Assembly: GCA_012729095.1 (NCBI GenBank)
Contig: JAAYDU010000061.1
Location: 1 to 64,000, forward strand
DNA from: Methanobacteriota archaeon
Lineage (GTDB): Archaea; Thermoplasmatota; Thermoplasmata; Methanomassiliicoccales; UBA472
Length of the DNA stretch: 64,000 nucleotides
Reading direction: 5' to 3'
Made by a program: the position numbers and the translations under genes. Positions within the stretch are counted from its first letter, which is position 1. The number at the start of each line of letters is the position of its first letter. The notes beneath the pieces are model-generated. The model worked only from the letters and a program-made list of their open reading frames with translations. It was not told the origin of the DNA and searched no databases. Positions 28,249-37,084 of the stretch are shown in pieces.

Positions 28249-29160
28249 ATGAAACGGGACCTCACTACCATGCTGGACATCCAGGATGACATACTGGACA
28301 TATTGGAGACGGCCGAGGAGATGAAGAGGAAGAGGGACATGGACTTCCAGCCTCTCAAGGGACAGGTCCTGGCCATGATATTCGAGAAATCGTCCACCCG
28401 CACCAGGGTCTCCTTCGAGGTCGGCATGATCGAGCTGGGGGGTTTCGCGGTGACGCTGAACACCAAGGACCTGCAGATGGGTCGCGGGGAGACGGTGGCG
28501 GACACCGCCCGCGTACTCTCGCGTTACGTCGACGGGATCATGTACCGTGCGTACGAGCACGACATGGTAATGGAGCTCGCGAAGCACGCCACCGTCCCGG
28601 TCATAAACGGCCTGGATAACTTCGAGCATCCCTGCCAGATCATGGCAGACCTGCTCACGGTGAAGGAGCGCTTCGGCAAGTTGAAGGGCATCAAGATGGC
28701 ATACGTGGGGGACGGCAACAACGTCTGCAACTCCCTGATGCTCGGTTGCGCCATGGTGGGAATGGACCTGGCCTGCGGCTGCCCCGCCGGATACGAGCCG
28801 GACCCCGGGGTGACCAAGACCGCCAAGGCCATAGCCAAGAGGAACTGCTGCAAGCTCTCCATCGTGGAATCGCCCAAGGAAGCGGCCAAGGACGCTGACG
28901 TCGTTTACACGGACGTATGGGTGTCAATGGGTCAGGAGGAGGAGCAGAAGCTGAGGCAGAATGTCTTCAAGCCCTACCAGGTCAACGCCGGCCTGATGTC
29001 CGTGGCGCACGAGAACGCCATAGTGATGCACTGCCTCCCGGCGCATCGGGGCATGGAGATAACGGACGAGGTGATCGACAGCGAGGCGTCGGTAGTGCTG
29101 GACCAGGCGGAGAACCGCCTGCACGCGCAGAAGGCCATCATGGTCGCTCTGATGGGGTGA
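28249..29160 (+). CDS. argF: Ornithine carbamoyltransferase
   Basis: FEKSSTRTRVSFEVGMIELGG; MYRAYEHDMVMELAKHATVPVINGLDNFEHPCQIMADLLT; MHCLPAHRGMEITDEV. Confidence 0.95.
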   Translation: MKRDLTTMLDIQDDILDILETAEEMKRKRDMDFQPLKGQVLAMIFEKSSTRTRVSFEVGMIELGGFAVTLNTKDLQMGRGETVADTARVLSRYVDGIMYRAYEHDMVMELAKHATVPVINGLDNFEHPCQIMADLLTVKERFGKLKGIKMAYVGDGNNVCNSLMLGCAMVGMDLACGCPAGYEPDPGVTKTAKAIAKRNCCKLSIVESPKEAAKDADVVYTDVWVSMGQEEEQKLRQNVFKPYQVNAGLMSVAHENAIVMHCLPAHRGMEITDEVIDSEASVVLDQAENRLHAQKAIMVALMG

Positions 29161-30808
29161 ACCGCTCCTTCTGAGCCCCGATCTCCGCATCCAAGGCATC
29201 CAGGAACGCCTTTATCTTCCTCTTTGGGATGGTGGCGCCGGCGGCGACGTTGTGACCCCCGCCCACTCCTTTCACTTTCAGGGAGGCCTGGTTCATCGCC
29301 TCCCCCAGGTGTATCCCCTTATCCACCAGTTCCCGCTTCATTCGCCCGGACACCTTCACGCGTTCTCCGGAAGATCCCTTGTTATCCTGTGCGAGGTCAT
29401 CATCTTCCACGGAGTACGGGGACACGTCGGTCAGGGCGATCAGGGGCATATCTTCGCGAACGGAGAAGCGGGCATCGTCGACCTTCTGCCTCTGGTCCAG
29501 GGCCATTCCAACGATTATGCCAAGTATGGTGTCCTCGGCGGTGAGGGTATACTTGAACCTGTTCTTGTTCTCCTTGCTCTCGATGCGGCCTCTGATGTAT
29601 TGGACGTGCTTCAGGGCGACTATGGAATGGATCTCTTCCATCCCCTTCTTCAAATTCTCACGATGATTTCCGAGCCTCGACATCGCGGCGGTGGAGAACG
29701 ACACCGGGTCCAGGCAGGCCTTGATTATCAGCTCCCCCTGGAAGCCCTCGCTACTATCATTATCGGCCGATCGCTGCTCGCCGTTCTGCTCCTCAGGCGC
29801 GGCTTCGCTCTTGCTGTGAAGGTACCGTCCGGAGGCGTTCAGCATGGTGGCGAACTCTTTGGCCTCCCTGCTGGCCGAGCCTAGTGGGTACGAAGGGAAC
29901 AGGTAGACATCCCCCAGCATCCCGTCCAGGATGGCGGGGTCCTTTACCTTGTCATGGAGCATTATCTTGAGCGCGTTGATGATATCGCTGTGGTTCTCAA
30001 CGGTAAGCTCGGACCAGCTGTAGAACTTGCTAAGGTTCTCGTCCTTTATGGACGGGTCGCGTCGACCGCGGTAGGTGGGCACTCCCTGATCTTTGAACAA
30101 CTTGCTCACGTCGCTGAACGTGCACTCGCATCCGATGGCCTTCAGATCGTTGGAGAAGGCGATCATGGCCACCGCCGTCCGGGTGACCCAACCGAAGAAA
30201 GGCAGGTCCCTCTCGACCACCTGAAGGACCCCGGTGCCCTTCGCGTCCTCTATCACGGAGGCGTGAAGGGGCCCCCTCAATCCATTTCGCCTCCTGTCCT
30301 GGAGGTCCCCGACAGCGCCCACGATCGCCAGGTAGGCCAGGTCTACGTTCGACGGGTCCAATTCCCTGGCCACGAAATAGGTGCATCCCGCCCCGCTAAA
30401 ATGCGTAGAGCCCTCAAAACCGAACTCCACGGGGTTGAGCATGTTGTCCATCTCCCCGAAGAACTCCAAAAAGGACTGGCCGCTCCCGAATATATGGTGG
30501 TGATCGGTTATGATGCAGCGGGACCGGTCGATCGATCTGTACGATCCCGCCCCCAGATCGCAGATCCACACCAGGTCCTCCTTGCAGGAGTTTATAAGAT
30601 CGACGTCCCTCTGGCCAAGGGATCTCAGGAAATGGACCTTGGGGGCCAGTCCAAGCCTTTCCACTGCGCGGTAGGCGATAGCCGCGGAAGAGACGCCATC
30701 CGCATCGATATGCGAGAAAATCGCTACTGACCCGGCCTTCCTGACGCGGGCGGCAAGTGTCTTCGCCCTTTCCACGAAGGCCTCATAGTCCCCGGTCATC
30801 TGACGCAC
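29138..30808 (-). CDS. DHH family phosphoesterase (archaeal RecJ-like)
   Basis: VAIFSHIDADGVSSAAIA, ITDHHH, GAVGDLQDRR, GVGGGHNVAAGATIP. Confidence 0.9.
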   Translation of the reverse strand: MRQMTGDYEAFVERAKTLAARVRKAGSVAIFSHIDADGVSSAAIAYRAVERLGLAPKVHFLRSLGQRDVDLINSCKEDLVWICDLGAGSYRSIDRSRCIITDHHHIFGSGQSFLEFFGEMDNMLNPVEFGFEGSTHFSGAGCTYFVARELDPSNVDLAYLAIVGAVGDLQDRRRNGLRGPLHASVIEDAKGTGVLQVVERDLPFFGWVTRTAVAMIAFSNDLKAIGCECTFSDVSKLFKDQGVPTYRGRRDPSIKDENLSKFYSWSELTVENHSDIINALKIMLHDKVKDPAILDGMLGDVYLFPSYPLGSASREAKEFATMLNASGRYLHSKSEAAPEEQNGEQRSADNDSSEGFQGELIIKACLDPVSFSTAAMSRLGNHRENLKKGMEEIHSIVALKHVQYIRGRIESKENKNRFKYTLTAEDTILGIIVGMALDQRQKVDDARFSVREDMPLIALTDVSPYSVEDDDLAQDNKGSSGERVKVSGRMKRELVDKGIHLGEAMNQASLKVKGVGGGHNVAAGATIPKRKIKAFLDALDAEIGAQKERFTPSERP

Positions 30809-31635
30809 CCCGCGAGGGACCTTTCCTCAAGCCTCCTATAAACGACCTCCGCCAGCGGCTCGAGGTTCCTGGTGTCCTCCTGGTTGTAGCGGCGCAACAG
30901 GTTCAGAGCGTTCTCGCTGCCCTTCTTCAGCCACAGGTGCCAGAGGTACACCGCCTCCTCCCCGGTAACGTACTCCACCTCCTGAGGGCGACGGTGACCT
31001 ATGAGCACCTCCACTTGCTTCAGCCCGCCGCGCAGCCCGACCTTTGGGCAGGCGTGCCGGAGGTCGTAATGCGGGACCTTGGGGACGGCGAAGGGAAACT
31101 CCTTCTCTATCATCGGCAGGTCGAAGGAGCTGCCATTGAAGGTGACCAGCATCTTCGTTCCGGACAGCGCCTTGCCAAGGCCTTCGGCGTTCAGGTCTAT
31201 CCCCCTCGTAAGCGTGGTCATGCCTCCCGGACGGTAAACGGATACCATGGTGATGACCGTCCCCGGCCCCAGTCCGTCGGTCTCTATGTCCAGGTAGGCG
31301 GTGTCCTCCTTGAGGCGGCGGTACATGCGCCAATGCTGACCGCTGGGCAGAAGCCGGGTGAAGTACTCGGTGCGCCCCCGGTCCCAGAGGTCCTTGGCCG
31401 TCCCCAGCTCTCGGTCGAGCGCGTCCTTCCTCCTCTCGGATATGCCGTCAAGGCGCCTTCTCTCCATGAACTCCTCCCAGGAGAGCACCCCAGTGTCCCA
31501 CAGCCTGCGCTCCTTCACTTGCCCTATGCCTGGCAGAAGCAGGAAGGTGCGCCTTATCATGCCCCTTCCAGAGGGGCGTCCGTATAATATCCTATCGCCC
31601 CCAGCTTCGAAAATGTGCAAGGGATTGATATCCAT
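30796..31635 (-). CDS. RNase H-like 3'-5' exonuclease domain protein
   Basis: TAYLDIETDGLGPGTVITMVSVYRPGG ... LVTFNGSSFDLPMIEKEF ... YNQEDTRNLEPLAEVVYR (DEDD-type). Confidence 0.8.
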   Translation of the reverse strand: MDINPLHIFEAGGDRILYGRPSGRGMIRRTFLLLPGIGQVKERRLWDTGVLSWEEFMERRRLDGISERRKDALDRELGTAKDLWDRGRTEYFTRLLPSGQHWRMYRRLKEDTAYLDIETDGLGPGTVITMVSVYRPGGMTTLTRGIDLNAEGLGKALSGTKMLVTFNGSSFDLPMIEKEFPFAVPKVPHYDLRHACPKVGLRGGLKQVEVLIGHRRPQEVEYVTGEEAVYLWHLWLKKGSENALNLLRRYNQEDTRNLEPLAEVVYRRLEERSLAGCVR

Positions 31636-31655
31636 CCTGCGGCCTTCATGGATGC

Positions 31656-32387
31656 ATGCAGCACATCGATGTCTCACCCAACCTGCGGGTCCTCAACGGG
31701 CGGTGCGCCATGGTCCTTCCCTCCCGGACGCTGGTGCTGGGCGACATGCACCTGGGCATCGAGGCCAGCCTGGAGCTGGACGGCATGCAGCTTCCCCGCG
31801 CCCAGTCCAGGGAGATGGGGCGCAGGGTCGACGAGGTCGTGAAGGCCCACCCCCCGGAAAGGATAGTCGTGCTGGGGGACCTCAAGCACGAGTTCTCCCG
31901 CAACCTGGACCAGGAGTGGTCGCAGGTGCGGTCAATGCTGGAGCATCTCGGTTCCATCGCCGATGTCACCGTCGTGCGTGGCAACCATGACAACTATTTG
32001 GCAACCATCACCTCCAGGCTCGGTCTCGATCTGGTCGACGAGGCGGTGGTGGACGGCGTGCACCTGTCGCACGGCCACCTACCGCATCCCGGCCGGCCAT
32101 TGGTGCAGGGGCACGAGCACCCCTCGGTGCGCCTTTTCGACGGCGTGGGGGGCTTCGTCAAGCTTCCGGCGTTCCTATACCACAGACAGGCGGAGGTCCT
32201 TGTAATACCGGCCTTCAGCCCCCTGGCCGCCGGGAACGACGTGAGCGCCCTGCTCTCCGGGGACGTGCTCTCGCCTGGCCTCCGGGACCTGGACATGGGA
32301 GAGGCCGAGGCGTTCGGCTGCAGCGACATAGGGATGATAAGGCTGGGCAAGGTCAGGGACCTGGAAAAACAGCGGCGCCGGGCATAG
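31656..32387 (+). CDS. Metallophosphoesterase
   Basis: TLVLGDMHLGIEASLE ... VVLGDLKHEF ... VVRGNHDN ... LSHGHLPHP ... QGHEHPSV. Confidence 0.92.
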   Translation: MQHIDVSPNLRVLNGRCAMVLPSRTLVLGDMHLGIEASLELDGMQLPRAQSREMGRRVDEVVKAHPPERIVVLGDLKHEFSRNLDQEWSQVRSMLEHLGSIADVTVVRGNHDNYLATITSRLGLDLVDEAVVDGVHLSHGHLPHPGRPLVQGHEHPSVRLFDGVGGFVKLPAFLYHRQAEVLVIPAFSPLAAGNDVSALLSGDVLSPGLRDLDMGEAEAFGCSDIGMIRLGKVRDLEKQRRRA

Positions 32388-32425
32388 GTTCAATAGATTC
32401 CAGGAACTTCCGGGTCTTGTTTGAA

Positions 32426-33367
32426 ATGCGTACCATAAGCGGAAAGAAGGTGCTCGTCACCGGCGGCGCCGGTTTCATAGGCTCCAACATCGCCCATGAG
32501 CTGTGCGGTGACAATGAGGTGCTGGTTCTGGACGACCTGTCATCGGGAAAGAAGGAGAACCTTGACGGGCTGGACGTAGAGCTCATCACCGCCAGCATCA
32601 GGGACGCCGACAGGGTCCGCGAGGCCATGGAAGGTGTGGATTACGTATTCCATCACGCGGCGATCGCCTCCGTCCCGCGAAGCGTGGACGACCCTGTCTC
32701 CAGCAACCAGGTGAACGTCTGCGGGACCCTCAGGGTGCTAGTGGAGGCCAGGGACGCCAAGGTGCGCAAGGTGGTCTTCGCCTCCTCCTCCGCGATTTAC
32801 GGCGATACCCCCTCCGAGATGAAGCGGGAAGGGGACCTCCCCGCTCCCATATCTCCCTACGCCGTCACCAAGATGACCGGCGAGATGTACTGCCGCAACT
32901 TCTGGCTGAACTATGGACTGCCTACATGCAGCCTCCGCTACTTCAACGTGTACGGTCCCCGCCAGGACCCCTCTTCCGATTACGCGGCGGTGATACCGCG
33001 CTTCATCTCCGCGGCCCTGGACGGAAGGCCGCTGACCATATACGGTGACGGAGGGCAGACAAGGGACTTCATCTTCGTCCAGGACGTGGTGCGGGCGAAC
33101 ATATTGGCCGCCACGGACGAGAGGCATCACGGGGAGGTCTTCAACGTGGCCAATCAGAAGAAGGTCTCGGTCAAAGAGCTGGCGTCACAGGTGCTGAAGG
33201 CCCTGGGACGGGCGGAGAAGGGGAACATAGTACACCTGGAGGAGAGAAAGGGGGATATCAGGCATTCCCTGGCCGACATCGGGAAGGCCCGCCGCATGCT
33301 GGACCTCTCACCCGGATATGACCTGGAGAAAGGGCTGGCCATCACGGTGGCGAGCATGAATAGATAG
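32426..33367 (+). CDS. NAD-dependent epimerase/dehydratase (UDP-glucose 4-epimerase-like)
   Basis: KKVLVTGGAGFIGSNIAHELCG; YAVTKMTGEMYCRNF; LRYFNVYGPRQDP. Confidence 0.93.
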   Translation: MRTISGKKVLVTGGAGFIGSNIAHELCGDNEVLVLDDLSSGKKENLDGLDVELITASIRDADRVREAMEGVDYVFHHAAIASVPRSVDDPVSSNQVNVCGTLRVLVEARDAKVRKVVFASSSAIYGDTPSEMKREGDLPAPISPYAVTKMTGEMYCRNFWLNYGLPTCSLRYFNVYGPRQDPSSDYAAVIPRFISAALDGRPLTIYGDGGQTRDFIFVQDVVRANILAATDERHHGEVFNVANQKKVSVKELASQVLKALGRAEKGNIVHLEERKGDIRHSLADIGKARRMLDLSPGYDLEKGLAITVASMNR

Positions 33368-33455
33368 ATCGCCGGAGGCATATCACCTCTTCTTTTTATG
33401 ATTCGGACCGAAAATTAATTACTGTCATGACCCCTATGCATTTCAGAGGGTTGGT

Positions 33456-33551
33456 TTGACGGAGTGCATCGTCTGCGGTTGTATATTGAAGAAGAACCAG
33501 GACAAATGCCCTGTTTGTGGCGCCTCCCAGAACGAGGACGACGATTATTGA
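33456..33551 (+). CDS. 31-aa zinc-ribbon microprotein MTECIVCGCILKKNQDKCPVCGASQNEDDDY
   Basis: TTG-start ORF with two CxxC knuckles (CIVC, CPVC), acidic tail, TGA stop; absent from the supplied ORF track because of its size. Confidence 0.6.
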   Translation: MTECIVCGCILKKNQDKCPVCGASQNEDDDY

Positions 33552-33938
33552 TAGGCGATCGTAGGTCAGGGCAAGGCGGTTCTAAGGGCTATCCAGATGG
33601 GACCAACCTATTTCATTCGTGCTTCATTCCACCAAGCTCAGGGGCTCACCTGCAGGAGGTCGTTACATCGCAAGTTCATGAACGCTCCTTGACCATGCGG
33701 AAGGCGGTCAACAAGCGTCACGCTTCTATCGCGGAGATGCTGAGTAAAGGAGCGTGCAGGGCCTTTCCGGACGGCATGCTCTAAAGGCAGGGTTTCCTGT
33801 CACAGACCACAGGTACGCCAATGAACTAGTGATCGTTACATGCGGGGACTTTGCTCCGCCTTCATGATATTTATCTTTGGCTTATTATGGATGTAAGGCG
33901 TTTAAACACCATTAACAATAGCTCATGACATTACCATG

Positions 33939-33957
33939 TGGATGTATAATCCATCCA
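33939..33957. promoter_or_regulatory. Putative operator copy 1: TGGATG-TATAATC-CATCCA
   Basis: Read directly; same 6-7-6 inverted repeat as at 33970, 53461 and 62119. Confidence 0.65.
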
Positions 33958-33969
33958 ATGAAAACGGTA

Positions 33970-33988
33970 TGGATGTCACATCCATCCA
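33970..33988. promoter_or_regulatory. Putative operator copy 2: TGGATG-TCACATC-CATCCA, about 8 nt upstream of TATA-like TTTATTA (33997-34003)
   Basis: Read directly; centre 31 nt from copy 1 (about three helical turns). Confidence 0.65.
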
Positions 33989-34052
33989 TCAAAGAGTTTA
34001 TTACTCTCGATTGAAATTTGGACGCAGAAAACTTCTTTGGAGGAAAATAGAA

Positions 34053-34688
34053 ATGGCAAATATGGACGCATTGATTGAGATTGTCGTTAAGGGAAGGATC
34101 AAGGAGTCGAAGGGAGCAACCCAGGCCCTCCTCGATGCCGGAGTCACCGCAAGGGAGATCATCTTTGATGGGCTGAGCAAGGCCATGGAGATCGTCGGTG
34201 AGAAGTACGAGAAGAAGGAGTACTTCCTGCCCCAGGTTCTTCTGTCCGCCCAGACCCTGTACCAGGGATTGAACCTGGCCCTGCCGAAGTTGGACACCGC
34301 TTCCGCCGATGCTGCCGGAAAGATAGTCATCTGCGTGGTCGAGGGAGATGTCCACGACATCGGCAAGAACATCTGCAAGGCCCTGCTGACCGGCGCTGGC
34401 AACACCATGTTTGACATGGGTCGCGACGTGCCTCTGAAGGACATCATACAGAAGGCCAAGGACGAGAACGTCAACATCATCGCCACCTCTACCCTCATGA
34501 CCCCCACCCTGGCGGGCATGAAGGAGATCGAGAAGATGCTGGCCGAGGGCGGCCTGAAGGGCAAGATAAAGACCATGGTCGGCGGCGGTGCCACCTCCCA
34601 GGACTTTGCCAAGAGCATCGGTGCGGATGGCTGGGGCTACGACGCGAACGAGGCCGTTCGTGTTGCCGTCCAGCTCCTGAAACACTAA
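34053..34688 (+). CDS. Corrinoid (B12-binding) methyl-carrier protein of the MtaC/MtmC/MtbC/MttC superfamily
   Basis: VVEGDVHDIGKNICKALLTGAGNTMFDMGRDVP (DxHxxG cobalamin motif), MVGGGATSQDFAKSIGADGWGYDANEAV; SD GGAGG upstream of ATG 34053; ORF-track start at 33936 is too early. Confidence 0.92.
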   Translation: MANMDALIEIVVKGRIKESKGATQALLDAGVTAREIIFDGLSKAMEIVGEKYEKKEYFLPQVLLSAQTLYQGLNLALPKLDTASADAAGKIVICVVEGDVHDIGKNICKALLTGAGNTMFDMGRDVPLKDIIQKAKDENVNIIATSTLMTPTLAGMKEIEKMLAEGGLKGKIKTMVGGGATSQDFAKSIGADGWGYDANEAVRVAVQLLKH

Positions 34689-34689
34689 A

Positions 34690-34720
34690 GGGGCATCGCC
34701 CCAAATTCCTTTTTTTTATT
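34690..34720 (+). terminator. Hairpin plus T-tract terminator after the corrinoid protein gene
   Basis: GGGGCATCGCCCC (34690-34702) followed by an 8-nt T run. Confidence 0.6.
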
Positions 34721-34790
34721 TAATCTTATAATAATAAGATAGCTATAATAAAAATAACAGTGCAAAATTTTATACTTGCAGGTCATCATA

Positions 34791-35615
34791 ATGTACAGGT
34801 TGAAAATGTCCTCCAATGAGATCGCTGTAGAAAAGGAGATCGCGCATATCAAGCGAAAGGTGGAGGAGATGGGGCTCGAACTTCGGTACATAAGCGCCAT
34901 GTTGCAGAGCTCTCAGGGGCCGGATTTCCGACGACCTGAGATGTTCGACATGCTGAGGGACGAGGCGCGGCAGAAGGCGGAAGGCCGTCTGGACGCGGGA
35001 ATGGCCAAGAGATGCGAGATGCGTCCGGAATGCCGCCAAAGGTTCATGGAGCTCCTGGACGAGAACCTCCGGCTTCTGGACCGCCCGCGGATCGCCGAGG
35101 AGGACATTGAGCGTCAATCGGAAAAGCTGGCATCCCTGCGCTCGATGGCCGCCTCGGGAGGGTGCGAGGAGTGCTTCCGCGAGGTTGGCTCGATCTTCCA
35201 AGACCAGACCGAGCTGATGCATCAGCTGCAGCTTTACCGCAGCAGGGACGAGGTCCGGGACAGCATAGAGGTGATGCCGGAAGCGACGGTGGTGCGCGAC
35301 ATACTGGAGCCGCTTTCCAACCCCCAGAGGATGTTGATAATGAAGGCGCTTAGCCGTTCCCAAAGGTCGTTCACCGAACTTTCCTCGATAACCAACCTTC
35401 GCGGGGGGAACCTGCTGTTCCACCTGCAGAGGCTGACAGGTACCGGCATGGTGTTCCAGAGAGGAGGGCATGGCGAATACGCCCTCACTCAAAAGGGCCA
35501 GAGGTCTCTGGAGGCGGTGAGCGACCTTTACATCAGAACGTCCGTCGCGGAGCAGCAGGGAACGGCCGTCATCAACGATCACGAACGGGCGCCCATGTCC
35601 GCCAGGACCGAATGA
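34791..35615 (+). CDS. ArsR-like winged-helix regulator with Cys-containing N-terminal region
   Basis: LEPLSNPQRMLIMKALSRSQRSFTELSSITNLRGGNLLFHLQRLTGTGMVFQRGGHGEYALTQKG. Confidence 0.75.
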   Translation: MYRLKMSSNEIAVEKEIAHIKRKVEEMGLELRYISAMLQSSQGPDFRRPEMFDMLRDEARQKAEGRLDAGMAKRCEMRPECRQRFMELLDENLRLLDRPRIAEEDIERQSEKLASLRSMAASGGCEECFREVGSIFQDQTELMHQLQLYRSRDEVRDSIEVMPEATVVRDILEPLSNPQRMLIMKALSRSQRSFTELSSITNLRGGNLLFHLQRLTGTGMVFQRGGHGEYALTQKGQRSLEAVSDLYIRTSVAEQQGTAVINDHERAPMSARTE

Positions 35616-35635
35616 TGGCGCAACTTGTATAATCA

Positions 35636-37033
35636 ATGAGATTGGTATCTAAAAAACCGGGGGAGTGGATGAAGGGTATATCTAGCCGCACGTTGCCGGG
35701 TACGATACTGGGCTGGGTCCTCGCCTTCGAAGGTTTCTTCGCCCTGAGCATATCCGGTAGTGCCCACATAGATGGCATAGGTACCATTACCGCCAGCACG
35801 TTCAACCTGGCGGCGGCGCAGCTGGTCGCCCTGGGGATATTCATCTCCGCCATATGGGCCTTCAAGATCGCGTTCCCCCTTATGGAAAGGCCCGCGCTGG
35901 TCAAACTTTTCAACATCCTCGCCTACCTGGCGATGGCTATCGTCGCCCTGGAAGGGCTGGCCATAACTTTGATGGCTGGCGATGTGAGCATCAGCGGTCT
36001 CGGAGGCGTGGGGAAGAGATGGATAGCGCTGACAGGCGCGCAGCTCTTCGCCATAGGGCTGATGTCCCTGCGCCTGTGGCGCCTGAGGAACTCCATCCCG
36101 GCCAACTGGCTTGCGGACCTGCTCGGTTCCATGGCCGCTGTACTGCTGGCCGCCGAGGGCCTCACGGCCATGGGTATCGCCGGCAATGCCACCATACAAG
36201 GGTTCGGCGGCATACTGGAACGAACGGTGTTCTACGGGGGGGCCGGTCTTCTCGCCCTTGGTCTGGCGATGTTCGCCATGTGGTCCCTTCTCAACGACCC
36301 CTGGGCGGGAAAGCGCCTCGGCAAGCTGCTCAAGGCACGATGGTCCCTGGTCATCCTGACCGCCCTGGGCGCTGTAATCATGGGAGCGGCGATAGCCGCC
36401 TCCACCGTTGCCGGAACGGTCACCGTGGAGGGTTCCTCCGGAGCCTCCAAGATATACGTGGTTGCGGGCATAGCCCAGCTGTTCGGGCTCGGGCTGATCT
36501 CCCCCATACTGTGGAAGTTAAGCCTGGACCCCCTGGACCGTTCTGGTCTGTACCACCTCATATCCTCCGCCTCCCTGGCCGTGCTGGCCATCGAGGGGGT
36601 GTTCGCCATGGGTTTGGCCGCGAACACAAACATCGAGGGGCTGGGCGGCATACTGGAACAGACGTTCCGAATGGCGGGCGCGCAGCTTCTGGTCCTTTCA
36701 GGCATAGGCATACTTGCCTGGCTGGTGAAGGACAGCCCGCTGCTTTCCGAATGGCCGAAGCGCGTGGTCTCCTCGGCGTTCCTGATCTCCTCGGCTATCA
36801 TCGCCTTGGAGGGGATCGCGGTCATCGTCATGGCGGTCAACATTCGCATAGACGGGTTCAGCGGCGTCGGGGAAAGGTACGTGCTCCTGGGCGGGGTGCA
36901 GATGCTTCTCCTGGCGTCCTTGGCGCTTCTGTGCTGGTCCCGGACCAGCGGCACGACAGCCAATTTCAGAACGGCGGGCACCGCCGCGGCGGCCTTCCTG
37001 GTGCTCATGATGCCCTTTGCCCTGCTGCTCTGA
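35636..37033 (+). CDS. Multi-pass membrane protein built of about six tandem repeats, unknown function
   Basis: Recurrent units such as IVALEGLAITLMAGDVSISGLGGVGKRWIALTGAQLFAIGLM, LLAAEGLTAMGIAGNATIQGFGGILERTVFYGGAGLLALGLA and VLAIEGVFAMGLAANTNIEGLGGILEQTFRMAGAQLLVLSGI. Confidence 0.7.
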   Translation: MRLVSKKPGEWMKGISSRTLPGTILGWVLAFEGFFALSISGSAHIDGIGTITASTFNLAAAQLVALGIFISAIWAFKIAFPLMERPALVKLFNILAYLAMAIVALEGLAITLMAGDVSISGLGGVGKRWIALTGAQLFAIGLMSLRLWRLRNSIPANWLADLLGSMAAVLLAAEGLTAMGIAGNATIQGFGGILERTVFYGGAGLLALGLAMFAMWSLLNDPWAGKRLGKLLKARWSLVILTALGAVIMGAAIAASTVAGTVTVEGSSGASKIYVVAGIAQLFGLGLISPILWKLSLDPLDRSGLYHLISSASLAVLAIEGVFAMGLAANTNIEGLGGILEQTFRMAGAQLLVLSGIGILAWLVKDSPLLSEWPKRVVSSAFLISSAIIALEGIAVIVMAVNIRIDGFSGVGERYVLLGGVQMLLLASLALLCWSRTSGTTANFRTAGTAAAAFLVLMMPFALLL

Positions 37034-37084
37034 CCCAGTTAATTTCTTATATATCGGCCTTCGTAGATGCGGAGAGAGATCAAC

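Noticed and set aside
33552-33784. Short ORFs after the zinc-ribbon microprotein, possibly a gene remnant
   Set aside because: No recognisable domain and no clear SD or promoter; could be decayed sequence but I cannot support it.
33936-34052. N-terminal extension of the corrinoid protein ORF
   Set aside because: This stretch contains the inverted repeats and TATA-like element; ATG 34053 has a strong SD and the expected corrinoid-protein N-terminus.
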